Shown piece by piece: positions 52,375 to 62,049 of a stretch of 64,000 bases of DNA. Positions within the stretch are counted from its first letter, which is position 1, and every line of letters begins with the position of its first letter. Under the pieces are notes generated by a model that saw only the letters and a program-made list of their open reading frames with translations, was not told where the DNA came from and did not search any database. A program made the translations under genes and the position numbers. The DNA is taken from contig CAYGZA010000002.1 of assembly GCA_964354135.1 (NCBI GenBank), positions 14,324 through 78,323 of the forward strand, written 5' to 3'. The DNA is from CAYGZA01 sp964354135 (GTDB taxonomy: Bacteria > Planctomycetota > Planctomycetia > Pirellulales > Thermoguttaceae).

Positions 52375-53794
52375 GGGCGTTCTCCTTGAGGGACCTGATG
52401 AGCACGAGGAACAAGGCTCCGGAAAGGGCGCAAGAGACCGCCGCTCCCGCGAGCACGGCCCACGCCCCGCCTTGGAGGCCGAAGCGGGGGATCAGCCACG
52501 CCGACGAGACCGCGGTGGCCGCCGTGCCGGCCAGGGTCGCCCCCGCCACCTGATGGAAACGTCGCGTTGTGTTCAAGAAGTAGCTCAGGGCCCCGGCAAT
52601 GCACTGGACAACCGAGATTGCCGCGAGCCACTGGAATACGGCCACGTGCCGGGCGAATTCGTGCGAATAGACGACCTCCAACAGCCAAGCCCCGCCAAGC
52701 ATCGCCACGGCGACGGCCGCCAGACCACTTGCGGTGCCCAGACCCAGGATGAAGCCCGACAGACGAAGGTATCTGCGGACCATCCCCGCCGCGTGATATT
52801 GCGACAGCCGGGGCAGGGCGGCCTGTCCGATCGCGGTCTGGACGAAGTAGATCGCCCCGAACATGCTCGTGAAGCCGGCGAATATCCCAAGCTCCGCCTC
52901 GCCGACGCACTGCCGGATGAAGTAGCGGGGCACGTTGACGTTGAGCGAGGCGAGGAGCGTGACCGCTCCCAGAGGCAGCGCCAGCCAGGCGAGCCGCCGG
53001 AGGGTGGGCAGATGGAACCGGGGCCGAAGGACACCGAGGCTTCGGCCTCCGAGTGCTTCCACCCCGGCAGGCAAGCTGCCAGTGCCACCCGTCGTCGCAC
53101 GGAGCAACAAGACGGTTTGCGGCAAGTCGTAAACGAGCAACACCGCCGCCCAGGAAGCGGCCATCGCCAGCACGCCCCCAACGAGGCTCCCCCCTGCCAG
53201 CACCACGGCCGGCACGACGGCCAAGGGGAGAACGCCCCGGAGAATCATCGACCGGGCCACGCGGTCCAATCGCTCGTGCTGCTGCGCGAGCCCGTGGGAA
53301 ACGTCGCTCAGGGATTCAAACGTTCTGGCCAGCGCCATGGCTAGAATCACCCGGGAGGCACCGTCTTGCAGCCCAAGGCCGAGAACGATCCCCGCGATCG
53401 CGAACTGGGCCAAGAGCGTCGTCACAAGCCGCAGCCCCAGGTAGTCGGCGAAGGCGTACTCCCGCTTTGCGTCGGTGGCCTGCAGCGCGCGGAGCTGCAG
53501 GTTGGCCAGCATGAAGACCGGGGCGGTCACGGCAAGCCCCAGGGCAAACTGGCCGACCATCCGCGCCGAGCCCACCTTGGCCAGGACCATCAGGATGGCC
53601 CATTGGCATCCGGCGTAGACGGCGTTCCCGCAGCTCGTCCACGCGAGGTTCTTGCGCAGGGAAATCGGCGGGAAGGCCGCCGGACGCTCTGTGGGCGGCG
53701 ATTCCCCCCCGGCTCCTTCCGCGCGCACTCCGTTCCCGTGGGTGGCATCCACCCGGAGAAACTTGCGGATTCTGGTTGTTCGGCCGTTGTTCAC
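52289..53794 (-). CDS. Wzx-type polysaccharide flippase
   Basis: A 501-residue membrane protein with about 12-14 helices of the MOP/PST flippase family (NAVYAGCQWAILMVLAKVG, GLAVTAPVFMLANLQLRAL, AMAASWAAVLLVYDLPQTVL, LGIFAGFTSMFGAIYF, GAWAVLAGAAVSCALSGALF). It moves the undecaprenyl-linked repeat unit across the inner membrane. GTG 53794 is chosen because it follows the dehydratase stop by 5 bases; the N-terminal 45 residues are polar. It lies directly behind the PglF-type gene. The C-terminal 30 residues after the last helix overlap the FkbM gene. Confidence 0.88.
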   Translation of the reverse strand: MNNGRTTRIRKFLRVDATHGNGVRAEGAGGESPPTERPAAFPPISLRKNLAWTSCGNAVYAGCQWAILMVLAKVGSARMVGQFALGLAVTAPVFMLANLQLRALQATDAKREYAFADYLGLRLVTTLLAQFAIAGIVLGLGLQDGASRVILAMALARTFESLSDVSHGLAQQHERLDRVARSMILRGVLPLAVVPAVVLAGGSLVGGVLAMAASWAAVLLVYDLPQTVLLLRATTGGTGSLPAGVEALGGRSLGVLRPRFHLPTLRRLAWLALPLGAVTLLASLNVNVPRYFIRQCVGEAELGIFAGFTSMFGAIYFVQTAIGQAALPRLSQYHAAGMVRRYLRLSGFILGLGTASGLAAVAVAMLGGAWLLEVVYSHEFARHVAVFQWLAAISVVQCIAGALSYFLNTTRRFHQVAGATLAGTAATAVSSAWLIPRFGLQGGAWAVLAGAAVSCALSGALFLVLIRSLKENAHAAGSALAADSQAGALPRVARVAASAPR

Positions 53795-53798
53795 CGGC

Positions 53799-55736
53799 TC
53801 AGGCAGCGGCCCGTCGCGCGCCGGCGACGGGATAGGAAGGACTACGGTATTCCGGAACGATTCTCTGCAACTGGAGGGCGATTTGTTCGGCGCTCGCGTC
53901 GGCGAGGAGATCGAGCTGGTCGATTCCCGCGACGACCTGCTCGAAGCCGGCCGGCTTGTGGTCGACGACGATGATCTTGGGGTGGCACGTGGGCAGATGG
54001 CTCTCGCCGGCGGTGTGGAGCTCTTCAAAGAGCTTCTCGCCCGGCCGCGGGCCGACGAACTCGATGGCGACGTCCTCGCCCGCCTTCAGTCCGGACAATC
54101 GGATCATGTCGGCGGCGAGATCGACGATGCGGATCGGCTCGCCCATGTCGAGCAGGAGGACGTGCCCTCCGCTGCCGATGGCCCCGGCCTGGATCACCAG
54201 GCGAGCGGCCTCGGGAATGGTCATGAAGTAGCGCCGCATGGCCGGATCGGTGACGGTCACGGGCCCGCCCCCCGCGATCTGCCGGCGGAAGATCTGCACC
54301 ACGCTCCCGGCGGAATCAAGGACGTTGCCGAAGCGGACCGTCACGAAGCGGCACGGCGACCGGCCGGCCATCGCCTGCACGTACAGCTCGGCCACGCGCT
54401 TGCAGGCGCCCATCATGCTGGTCGGGTTGACCGCCTTGTCGGTGGAAATGAGGACGAAGGAGTCGGTGCCGCACTCCACGGCCAGATCGGCCAGTTGCCG
54501 CGTGGCCAGGACGATGTTCTTGACCGCTTCGCCGGGGTGAGTCTCCATCAGCGGGACGTGCTTGTAGGCGGCCGCGTGGAAGATGACGTGGGGCCGGTTC
54601 CGCCGCAGGATGTCGCGCATCCGGGGCCGGTCCAATACGTCGGCCAGGCAGACGTCGATCTCGGCGTCCGCGCGGAGCTCGCGCAGCTCCCGCTCCAGGA
54701 AGAACTGGCCCGTCTCCGAGCGGTCGACCATCACGATCCGCCGCGGCGCGAATTGCAGGAGCTGCCGGCAGATCTCCGACCCGATGCTGCCGGCGCTCCC
54801 CGTCACCAGGAGCACCCGGTGGTCGATCCAGCGGCGGATGCTCTCCAGGTCCAAGGCGACCGGATCGCGGCGCAAGAGGTCGTCGATGGCGACCGGCTGC
54901 GGCTGGATCGCCACGCGGCCGCTGAGCATCTGCTCGAGGCTCGGAAGCACGCGGACCTCGATGCCGTGCTGCCGCGCCTCGTCCACAAGCTGCCGGATCT
55001 GCCGGCCGGAGAGCCCTTCCCGCACCACGAGGACTTCCTGCACCCCGTGCCGCTCCGCCAGACGGGACGTCTCCTCCAAGATCCCGATGACCGGAACGCC
55101 GGCAATCCGCGTTCCCAACCGCTGCGCCGTGCCGTCGATGAAGCCGACGACGCGGTACGTGCGATTGCCGTTGCGGATGATCGCCCGCAGGAGGAATTCC
55201 CCGGTGTCGTTCGCTCCCACGATGAAGGCGGGGATCTGGTCGGAAGGGAGAAACATCGCCCAGTTGTACTCGCGGAATCCGCGCCAAAGGGACCTCGTCC
55301 CGCCGATGACCACGATCGTGGCCCCCCAGTCCAGGAGAAAAATGCTCCGTGGAATCACCGCCCCGCGGAGCATGAAGTGGTTCACCAGGACGAGCACGAG
55401 CATGCCGGCCGTGGTGGCCCGAATCAGGGCCACCAGGTCGTAGAACGTGACCAGCCGGCGCCATCCCCGGTAAATCCCGAACCAGGTGAAGACCGCCAGC
55501 TTGACCAGCACCACCAACCCCACCGTGGAAGTGAAGCGGAGGTGATCCTCCGGCCCGATCTGGCCCTCAAACCGCAGCCAGTAGGCCAGGTAGTAGACGC
55601 CGAGAAACACCGGGGCCAATAGCGCCGCGCCCCAAAGCTGCTTCGTCATCAGGGAAAGGCGGGAGCCCCCATCCGCGTGCGACGCCGCGGAGGCGGACGG
55701 GCTGGCGTGCCGTTTGCTCGGATGGATGGAATTCAC
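53799..55736 (-). CDS. PglF/FlaA1-type membrane UDP-sugar 4,6-dehydratase
   Basis: A 645-residue dehydratase with four N-terminal membrane helices (residues about 35-135), a CoA-binding-like Rossmann domain (AFIVGANDTGEFLLRAII) and a C-terminal SDR domain. The cofactor motif is VTGSAGSIGSEICRQLLQ; the active-site region is FVLISTDKAVNPTSMMGACK, where M replaces the SDR tyrosine as in FlaA1/PglF. It converts UDP-GlcNAc to the 4-keto-6-deoxy sugar, the first step of bacillosamine-type synthesis. GTG 55736 overlaps the upstream stop by 4 bases (GTGA). The product is the expected substrate of the PglD-PglE fusion. Confidence 0.93.
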   Translation of the reverse strand: MNSIHPSKRHASPSASAASHADGGSRLSLMTKQLWGAALLAPVFLGVYYLAYWLRFEGQIGPEDHLRFTSTVGLVVLVKLAVFTWFGIYRGWRRLVTFYDLVALIRATTAGMLVLVLVNHFMLRGAVIPRSIFLLDWGATIVVIGGTRSLWRGFREYNWAMFLPSDQIPAFIVGANDTGEFLLRAIIRNGNRTYRVVGFIDGTAQRLGTRIAGVPVIGILEETSRLAERHGVQEVLVVREGLSGRQIRQLVDEARQHGIEVRVLPSLEQMLSGRVAIQPQPVAIDDLLRRDPVALDLESIRRWIDHRVLLVTGSAGSIGSEICRQLLQFAPRRIVMVDRSETGQFFLERELRELRADAEIDVCLADVLDRPRMRDILRRNRPHVIFHAAAYKHVPLMETHPGEAVKNIVLATRQLADLAVECGTDSFVLISTDKAVNPTSMMGACKRVAELYVQAMAGRSPCRFVTVRFGNVLDSAGSVVQIFRRQIAGGGPVTVTDPAMRRYFMTIPEAARLVIQAGAIGSGGHVLLLDMGEPIRIVDLAADMIRLSGLKAGEDVAIEFVGPRPGEKLFEELHTAGESHLPTCHPKIIVVDHKPAGFEQVVAGIDQLDLLADASAEQIALQLQRIVPEYRSPSYPVAGARRAAA

Positions 55737-58480
55737 CGTCGGCCTCCCTGTCCCCTGCTGCGAATGGGCGGCGTCTCGCCGTCCTTGCGGGCCACCGCGT
55801 CGCGCTGCCCGGCGAGCCGGCCTTGGAGGACTTCCTTGTACATCCTTTCCAGGGCCCGGTTGTCGGGCCGCCGCTTGAGGCACCAGGAGAGATGGGGCTC
55901 CGCCTCGGCGAACAACCCCTGCCGGAGCAATCGTGCCGCCAGCGCGTACCGGACGTCGTAGTTGTCCGGGTCGCAGGTCTGGGCTTGCCGGGCGCAGTCG
56001 AGGGCCCGATCGTCGTCGCCCAGGAGGGCGTGAACCCCGTGAGCCTCCGTCCACAAGCGGGCCGCTTCAGGGCCGCGGGAAGCCCGGGCTTGGGCCTCAG
56101 CCTGCTCGGCGTAGTAGCGGCGGAAGAGGACGAGTTCTTCCGGCCGGCCGTAGTGGGAAGCAACGCCCTGCAGGAAACGCAGGTCCTCGAGCCCCGGCTC
56201 GAACGCCGCCACAAGGAACCGGAGCGTCCCCTCCAATGCCTCGGGCAGCGCGTGCGCCACCAGCTCCTGCATCACCCGCTGCCGGTAGATGGGCCCGCAC
56301 TGGAAGCACCGCTTCAGGTAATCGATGCCCTGCTCCACGTCGCCGGCGACGAGGGCCTCCTTCCCCGCCGCGTAGAGCACTTCGCCGTCGAACGGCCGGA
56401 CCCGAAGCGCCTGGTCGAGGTAGGCAGTCTTGGCCGCCTCGCCCATTCCCTCCAAGAAGGCCATCTCGGCCAGAAAGACGTAGGCTTCGCCCTGCAGCGG
56501 GCAAAGCGACAGCCCCTCCCGCGCGTGCCACAAGGCCCGTTCCAGGTGCAACCAGTGTTCTCCCACGGCCCGTCGGAGCCAGGCCGTCAACTCACTTCGC
56601 GACGAAAAGCCGGCTGCGATGACCGCCTCGCGGAGGTGGGCGAGCGGCATGGGATTCTCTGCCGAGATCTGGAGCAGGTCGAAAAGCCGCAGGTAGCGCT
56701 CGGCCAGCTCGACGTGGGCCCGGGCGTGCTCCGGCTGCCAGCGGGTGACCTCTTCCAGCCAGGCGATGTGTTTCCGCTCGGTCTCCACGGCCGTCTGCTT
56801 GGCCTTCTCGTCCGCGGCCGGACCGCCGGGATTGGCCGCGAGCGGGTGGGCTTCGCCGGCCAGCCGGGAAAGCTGATATCGCATCCAATCCGGCTCGGCC
56901 AGGACCGGCCCGAAGCGGCCGGCAATCATCCCCGCGCCGACCGCGGCAAGGGCCACCGTCGCGGCGACGGCCGCAAACCGGGGAAGGATCCGCGGTGCGC
57001 TGCGCCCGCCCGCACCTTCTTCCGCAAGCTGCCGGGACCGCCACGCGCAGGCCGCCAACAGGACCACGACGGTCATGCACCCCGGAACGTACCACACGAA
57101 ATCGACCGCCGCGTGCAGCGCGCATGCGGCCAGGCTCGCCGCGATCGCGCCCACGCAGACCAGCAGACGTTGCGACCGGGCCCTCCGCAAACCGGCGAGG
57201 CACCACCGGGCACAGAGGGCCACGCCGCCCAGGGCAAGAGCAAGCCCCGCGACGCCGGTTTCCAGGGCGACCTGCAAATAGCTGCTCTCCGCGTGCGTGT
57301 ACGTGATCCGGGGATCGAGCGGCACGCGGAGATGCACGGGATAGATTTCCGGATGGCTTCCCACGCCGCTGCCCAAGAGCCAGTAGTTGGGGATGGCATG
57401 GGCCACGGCGCCCCAAATGCCGCGGCGTCCTTGCCCCCGGTCGAGCTGCTCCACGGAGCCCGAGGTGATCTCTTGCACCCGCCGGCTCACCCGCTCGGAG
57501 CCGAAGATCAAAAGCGCGACGCCCATCAGGAGTCCCGCGGCGCCGATCGCGGCGACCAGCTTTCTCTCCAAGAGCGCGGCCCGGTAGCAGACCGTCGTGG
57601 CAATCGCCGCGGCCAGGAGGATGGCGATCATCCCTGCCCGGGAGAGCGAGAGAAGCCCGGCAAACAGGACGATTCCCAGCCCCAGCACCAGGAAATTGGC
57701 TTTCAGGTCGAGTCCAGGCCCGTGCCGGCCCGATGCTCTTGGGGCAAAAGCACTCTGAATCCACCAGAGGAGCGGCCCGATCCCCAGGGCAAGGAACTGG
57801 GCGAAATGGTTGTGATTGGTGAAGCTCCCCTTCGCCGTCCCCAAGGTGTTCGAGAAGGGGTGTTCGTAGATCCAGAAGAACTTGCCGTTGCCGGTCAGCA
57901 ATTGCACCAGCCCGAACCCCGCCATCATCAAGGCGGCCGCGGCACACCAGCGCAACAGCCGCTCGACGTCGTCGATGGCGCGGATCCGCTGCACGGCCGT
58001 CACATACAGGAGCGCGTAAGCCAGGAACAAGACCAACCCCGCGCGGGTGGCAGCGGGAGTGAAGGAAATGGTCCGCCAAGGTCCCAGGTGGGCCGGCGAA
58101 TCTCCCGCCGAGTTCCACAAGGGGAGGATCTCCGCGGTGCGGGGGGCAATGCGATCCAGAACCGCTCTGGGCAGCGGCGTCACTTGGAGAATCACCAGGG
58201 CTGCGCCGGCCACGAGCAATCCGGTCGCCCCGGTCGGCCTCCACGTGAAGCGGTCTTTGAGGCAGCGGCGAACGGCCCACGCCAAGGCAGCCGCCACAGC
58301 CAAGGCGACCAGCACCAGTTGCCCCAGGGCTTGACGCCCGCCCAGCAGGAGCGGCACCACGAAGATCGCACCGGCCAGCCCGCCGTCGACCGTCCGCAGG
58401 AGCAGCGTCTCCAGCTTGCCCTCGCGACGGCCGCCTGACGCAGCCGATGTCGATCCTTTGAACCCGAGATGACTTTCCAT
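55733..58480 (-). CDS. O-antigen ligase-like membrane protein with TPR-type tail
   Basis: A 915-residue protein. The first 520 or so residues hold about 12 membrane helices and the Wzy_C/WaaL region (LFWIYEHP-type loop near FFWIYEHPFSNTLGTAKGSF, LGSGVGSHPEIYPVHLR). The rest is a soluble helical tail like tetratricopeptide repeats (HARAHVELAERYLRLFDLL, VFLAEMAFLEGMGEAAKTAY, NYDVRYALAARLLRQGLFAE). The first part fits polymerases or ligases; TPR tails recruit partners. ATG 58480 is clear. It lies between the BY-kinase and the dehydratase. With the smaller ligase-type protein it makes two such enzymes, probably one polymerase and one ligase. Confidence 0.85.
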   Translation of the reverse strand: MESHLGFKGSTSAASGGRREGKLETLLLRTVDGGLAGAIFVVPLLLGGRQALGQLVLVALAVAAALAWAVRRCLKDRFTWRPTGATGLLVAGAALVILQVTPLPRAVLDRIAPRTAEILPLWNSAGDSPAHLGPWRTISFTPAATRAGLVLFLAYALLYVTAVQRIRAIDDVERLLRWCAAAALMMAGFGLVQLLTGNGKFFWIYEHPFSNTLGTAKGSFTNHNHFAQFLALGIGPLLWWIQSAFAPRASGRHGPGLDLKANFLVLGLGIVLFAGLLSLSRAGMIAILLAAAIATTVCYRAALLERKLVAAIGAAGLLMGVALLIFGSERVSRRVQEITSGSVEQLDRGQGRRGIWGAVAHAIPNYWLLGSGVGSHPEIYPVHLRVPLDPRITYTHAESSYLQVALETGVAGLALALGGVALCARWCLAGLRRARSQRLLVCVGAIAASLAACALHAAVDFVWYVPGCMTVVVLLAACAWRSRQLAEEGAGGRSAPRILPRFAAVAATVALAAVGAGMIAGRFGPVLAEPDWMRYQLSRLAGEAHPLAANPGGPAADEKAKQTAVETERKHIAWLEEVTRWQPEHARAHVELAERYLRLFDLLQISAENPMPLAHLREAVIAAGFSSRSELTAWLRRAVGEHWLHLERALWHAREGLSLCPLQGEAYVFLAEMAFLEGMGEAAKTAYLDQALRVRPFDGEVLYAAGKEALVAGDVEQGIDYLKRCFQCGPIYRQRVMQELVAHALPEALEGTLRFLVAAFEPGLEDLRFLQGVASHYGRPEELVLFRRYYAEQAEAQARASRGPEAARLWTEAHGVHALLGDDDRALDCARQAQTCDPDNYDVRYALAARLLRQGLFAEAEPHLSWCLKRRPDNRALERMYKEVLQGRLAGQRDAVARKDGETPPIRSRGQGGRR

Positions 58481-58495
58481 GATGGATCAGCGCAT

Positions 58496-60871
58496 TCACG
58501 CAACCCGGCGAGGAACGATGGCCGCCGGCGGCTCCGCATCGGCCTCGGGCGCCGGGCCGGCCCTCCGGGAGGGCGTCAGGGGCACGCGGAGCATCTTCGC
58601 ATCGCCGTGGGGGTCTTCGTCGCTCGAATAGGCCGGCACGTAGCCGTAGTCGTAGCCGGAAGAGTAGGCGTAACCGCCGTGGTAGCCGTAGTATCCCCGC
58701 TCGCGGTCCGAGCCGACGCGGTTGATGACCACGCCCAGCACGGAAATCTTCAGCAGATGGAGGTTCTCCACCAGCCGCAGGACGAGGCGGCGGCGGTTCT
58801 TCGCCGGCTGCACGACGAGGATCACCCCGTCCACCAGCCGCCCCGTCAGGGCGGCGTCGCTGGTGGCGAGAGCCGGCGGGCTGTCGATCAGAATCTGGTC
58901 GTAGATCGTCTCCGCCCAGGCCAGAAGCTGCGAGAACCGCGGGCTGCCGAGCAGCTCCGCGGGATTGCTGGGCCGCGGGCCGGAGGGGAGGATGTCCAGC
59001 CCGTTGAGGCCGGAGGCCCGAACGTGGGCTGCCGCCAGCGAGACGATGTCGCCGTCCAGGCGGAGGATCTCCGAAAGCCCGTAGGTTCCCCGCATGTTCA
59101 TCATGTTCGTCAGGCCGGGGCGGCGGAGGTCGGCGTCGATGATCAGGGTCTTCTTGTCGGACTGCGCGAACGCGACGGCGAGGTTGGCGAGGATCGTGGT
59201 CTTTCCGTCTCCCGGCTCGGGGCTCGAGATGACAATCCGCCGCGAATCGGGGTGCGTCAGGGCCAGCGCCGTCCGCAAGGTCCGGAAGGCCTCGCTCTCC
59301 GCGGACGTGGGGGCCGCGTACATCGACAGCCCGTCCAGCCCGACGGCTTCCGTGCTCTTCATCTTTTGGACCACCGTGAGCACGGAGACGCCCAAGCGGT
59401 GCTGCAATTCCTCCAGCGAGCGGAAGCGGTCGTCCAGCGCATCCAGCAGGTGGACCAGCACCAGGCCGACGGCAAAACCGCCGGCCAGGCTGATGAAGGC
59501 CACGTAGCCTAGCCGCGGCGAAATCGGCCTGGGCACGACCACCGGCTCCTGGGTCACGTGGGCGCGGACCTCTTGCCCGCTTTGCCGGAGATCCAGCGAG
59601 GCGATCTGGTTCAAGAGCACGTCGTTCCGGTCGCTGAGCCGTTTTATCTCCCGCTCCAAGAGTTCGATCTCGCCAGTCTGGCCGCTCAGCGCGATCGCCT
59701 GGTCTCGCGTTTCCTCGAACTTGGACAGGAGCGTCTCTTCCTCGTACCGGGCTTGGTACAGCTTCTGCTTGACCATCTGCACCAGCCAGGGGCCGAGCTG
59801 GCTCTCCCGCATTTCCGATGCCCGCTCCGCGATGCGGCTCTGCGACCCCTGGAGGAACTCGTCGGTGAGGCGCACCTTTTCCTTCAGCGCAACCACCTCC
59901 GGGTGGGCCGGGCCGAGGTTCTGCTGGATCGTGTTGAGCTGGGCCCGGTCGCTCACGAGAAGCTGCTCCAGGCTGGCCTGCGTGGCGCTGTCCCGGCTGC
60001 TCACGCCGAGGGCGGCCAGCAGGACCTCACGCCCCACGACGTCGCCGATCGCCAGCAAGTGCTGCCCCAGGTCTTCGCCGTTGCGCACCGCCGCTTCCAC
60101 CGCGGCCAGCGACGCCTCCAGCTCCACCCGCCGCTTCTGCACGGCGATGAACTGCTCGTTGAAGTAAACCGCCCGCTGCACCAGGGGGTGAAGCGCCCGG
60201 CTGTCCGAGCGGAACCCCATGTCGCCCAGGCGGTTGCGGGCCTCGACCAGCTCCTCTTGCTTGTTCTCGAGCTTCTCCGCCGTGTCCCGGCTCTCCCGGG
60301 TCAGGATGCCGGCGATCTCGCCCGTGGTCCCCTTGTGGATCTTGTCCATGAAGTTCAGGTACGACTCCACGATGGCCCGCACCACGTTGACCGCCACTTG
60401 CGGGTCCCGGGAGCGGTAGCTGACTTCGAGGATGTTCGTGGAGCGGACGGTCTTGGAGCGGATGTTGTTCTGGAGGATCTCGATCCAACGCTCCTTGGGC
60501 GCGCCTTCCAGGTCCACGCGGTCGTTCTTGCCGAGCTTCTCGAGGGCCCCTTCGAGCACTTTCGCGCTGCGGATCATGTTCTCGAACGTGGGCATGGTGT
60601 TCCGCCGCAGCGATTCCTCCCCGGTGATCGAGGAGCTGAGCGTGTCCGGGCCCGTCTCGGTGATCAGCATCGCCGCCTTGGCGCCGTAATGGCGGGTGGC
60701 CGCGGCGTAGTACAAACCGCCCAGGAGCACGCACGCCGCCGTCGCCGCGATCACGACGTTCTTCCGATAGCGCACGGCCAGGAGGAACTTCAAGAGCACG
60801 TGCGCGATGTGCGCGCCGGCCTGCGGCTCCAAGTCGTTTTCGGCGTGTTCCCGCGTGGTTTGCTGCGCCAT
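58496..60871 (-). CDS. BY-kinase (Wzc-type polysaccharide co-polymerase and tyrosine kinase)
   Basis: A 791-residue inner-membrane protein. A Wzz-like part has two membrane helices (about residues 38-58 and 445-470) and a large coiled-coil periplasmic region between them. The C-terminal ATPase has a Walker A' motif SSPEPGDGKTTILANLAV, LIIDADLRRPGLT and ILIDSPPAL. The C-terminus carries nine tyrosines within about 24 residues (GYYGYHGGYAYSSGYDYGYV, residues about 724-747), the autophosphorylation cluster. It controls chain length and export with the Wza-type protein upstream. It starts at ATG 60871. Confidence 0.94.
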   Translation of the reverse strand: MAQQTTREHAENDLEPQAGAHIAHVLLKFLLAVRYRKNVVIAATAACVLLGGLYYAAATRHYGAKAAMLITETGPDTLSSSITGEESLRRNTMPTFENMIRSAKVLEGALEKLGKNDRVDLEGAPKERWIEILQNNIRSKTVRSTNILEVSYRSRDPQVAVNVVRAIVESYLNFMDKIHKGTTGEIAGILTRESRDTAEKLENKQEELVEARNRLGDMGFRSDSRALHPLVQRAVYFNEQFIAVQKRRVELEASLAAVEAAVRNGEDLGQHLLAIGDVVGREVLLAALGVSSRDSATQASLEQLLVSDRAQLNTIQQNLGPAHPEVVALKEKVRLTDEFLQGSQSRIAERASEMRESQLGPWLVQMVKQKLYQARYEEETLLSKFEETRDQAIALSGQTGEIELLEREIKRLSDRNDVLLNQIASLDLRQSGQEVRAHVTQEPVVVPRPISPRLGYVAFISLAGGFAVGLVLVHLLDALDDRFRSLEELQHRLGVSVLTVVQKMKSTEAVGLDGLSMYAAPTSAESEAFRTLRTALALTHPDSRRIVISSPEPGDGKTTILANLAVAFAQSDKKTLIIDADLRRPGLTNMMNMRGTYGLSEILRLDGDIVSLAAAHVRASGLNGLDILPSGPRPSNPAELLGSPRFSQLLAWAETIYDQILIDSPPALATSDAALTGRLVDGVILVVQPAKNRRRLVLRLVENLHLLKISVLGVVINRVGSDRERGYYGYHGGYAYSSGYDYGYVPAYSSDEDPHGDAKMLRVPLTPSRRAGPAPEADAEPPAAIVPRRVA

Positions 60872-60915
60872 TGTCGCTGCGGCCCTCCTGCCCGCAGGCT
60901 ACACGGTCGGTGCAT

Positions 60916-62049
60916 TTAGAACAGCGGCAGTCCGGCCGAAAACCCGATGCGGAAAAAGGTCGACACGATGTCCACCACGGCGGTAGCCGCGTTCTGCTCG
61001 ACGATCACGGTGTCGCCCGGAGCAAGCCTCAGGTTGTCCTGCCCCGCTTTGGCCCGCTGAATGCCGACGGCAATGCTGATCGGCGCGGACTCGCCCGGCA
61101 GTTGGCGGATCACCACGACCTGGTCGGCCACGGGATTGGACACTCCGCCCGCCAGGGCCAGCGAGTCCAGCACCCTAAGCTCCTGGCTCAGCGGATAGGG
61201 GAACTCCCCCGGCTTGTGTACGAGGCCGAGGACGTAGACCGGCTTCAGCGCCCGCTTGGCGACGTGGACCACGTCGCCGGGTTGAAGCTCGTACGAGCCG
61301 GGGCTCGCGCCGTCGGCCGCCGTGAGATTCACCCTTACGATGGCCGGCTGCGGCTGGCCCGGCTCCCTCTCTTCGTGCGCCACCAGCTCCCCTTCGCCCG
61401 TGGGCCGGGCAGCCAGGTGCGGCGGGCGGAGCCGCGGCCCTCCGGGATTGCCACGGCCGCCGGCCCGGCGGATCTCCACTTCCGGACCCGCTTCGTCGGT
61501 CAATCCCTCGGCGGCCACCAGCGCGGCCATCAGGGAGCTCGATTTCCGCGGAAGCTCGTATACCCCCGGTTTCTTCACCGCCCCCACGACGGTCACCGGA
61601 TGCTTCCGCTGCTCCTTCATGGTCACCGTCACGCAGGGGGTGCGAAAGACGCCGCGGGCCTTCGCCTCGGCCGCGACCAACTGCTCGGCCTCTTCAATCT
61701 CCATCCCGGCCACTTGGACCTGGCCAATCAGCGGAACGATCGCGCTGCCGTCGTCGGCCACGCGAACCGGCGCGGTCGTCGTGGTCAGCTTCGTGAAGTC
61801 GGTGACCATCGAGATTTCGAGCACGTCGCCCCTCTGGATCACGTTGGGGGTTTCGGGTGGGCCCGAGAGTGCCGACAAGTCGATCGCCTCCACGTTCACC
61901 GTCAAGGGGGCGTGGTACTGTTTGGGCAGATTGGCCGCACGATAGATTGAGCTCGCGCAGCCCGACGTGCCGACGACCGCGATCCACGCAATCCCCGCCG
62001 TGTAGAGCTTGCGGCAAGCGCTCCGCACTCCGGTCGGCAACGTCACCAT
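60916..62049 (-). CDS. Wza-type polysaccharide export lipoprotein
   Basis: A 377-residue outer-membrane export protein. The leader ends in a lipobox (AVVGTSGCASS). Residues about 70-170 are the Poly_export domain (VIQRGDVLEISMVTDFTKL, VTVTMKEQRKHPVTVVGAV) followed by soluble ligand-binding beta-grasp (SLBB) repeats (KKPGVYELPRKSS, PVYVLGLVHKPGEFPYPL, LRLAPGDTVIVEQNA). Wza multimers form the pore through which the polymer leaves. ATG 62049 is clear. It is the first gene of the main export block, 45 bases ahead of the BY-kinase. Confidence 0.93.
   Translation of the reverse strand: MVTLPTGVRSACRKLYTAGIAWIAVVGTSGCASSIYRAANLPKQYHAPLTVNVEAIDLSALSGPPETPNVIQRGDVLEISMVTDFTKLTTTTAPVRVADDGSAIVPLIGQVQVAGMEIEEAEQLVAAEAKARGVFRTPCVTVTMKEQRKHPVTVVGAVKKPGVYELPRKSSSLMAALVAAEGLTDEAGPEVEIRRAGGRGNPGGPRLRPPHLAARPTGEGELVAHEEREPGQPQPAIVRVNLTAADGASPGSYELQPGDVVHVAKRALKPVYVLGLVHKPGEFPYPLSQELRVLDSLALAGGVSNPVADQVVVIRQLPGESAPISIAVGIQRAKAGQDNLRLAPGDTVIVEQNAATAVVDIVSTFFRIGFSAGLPLF

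Noticed and set aside
55823..58438. 871-codon open frame on the plus strand
   Set aside because: Antisense shadow of the O-antigen ligase-like gene; low-complexity composition and no recognisable motif.
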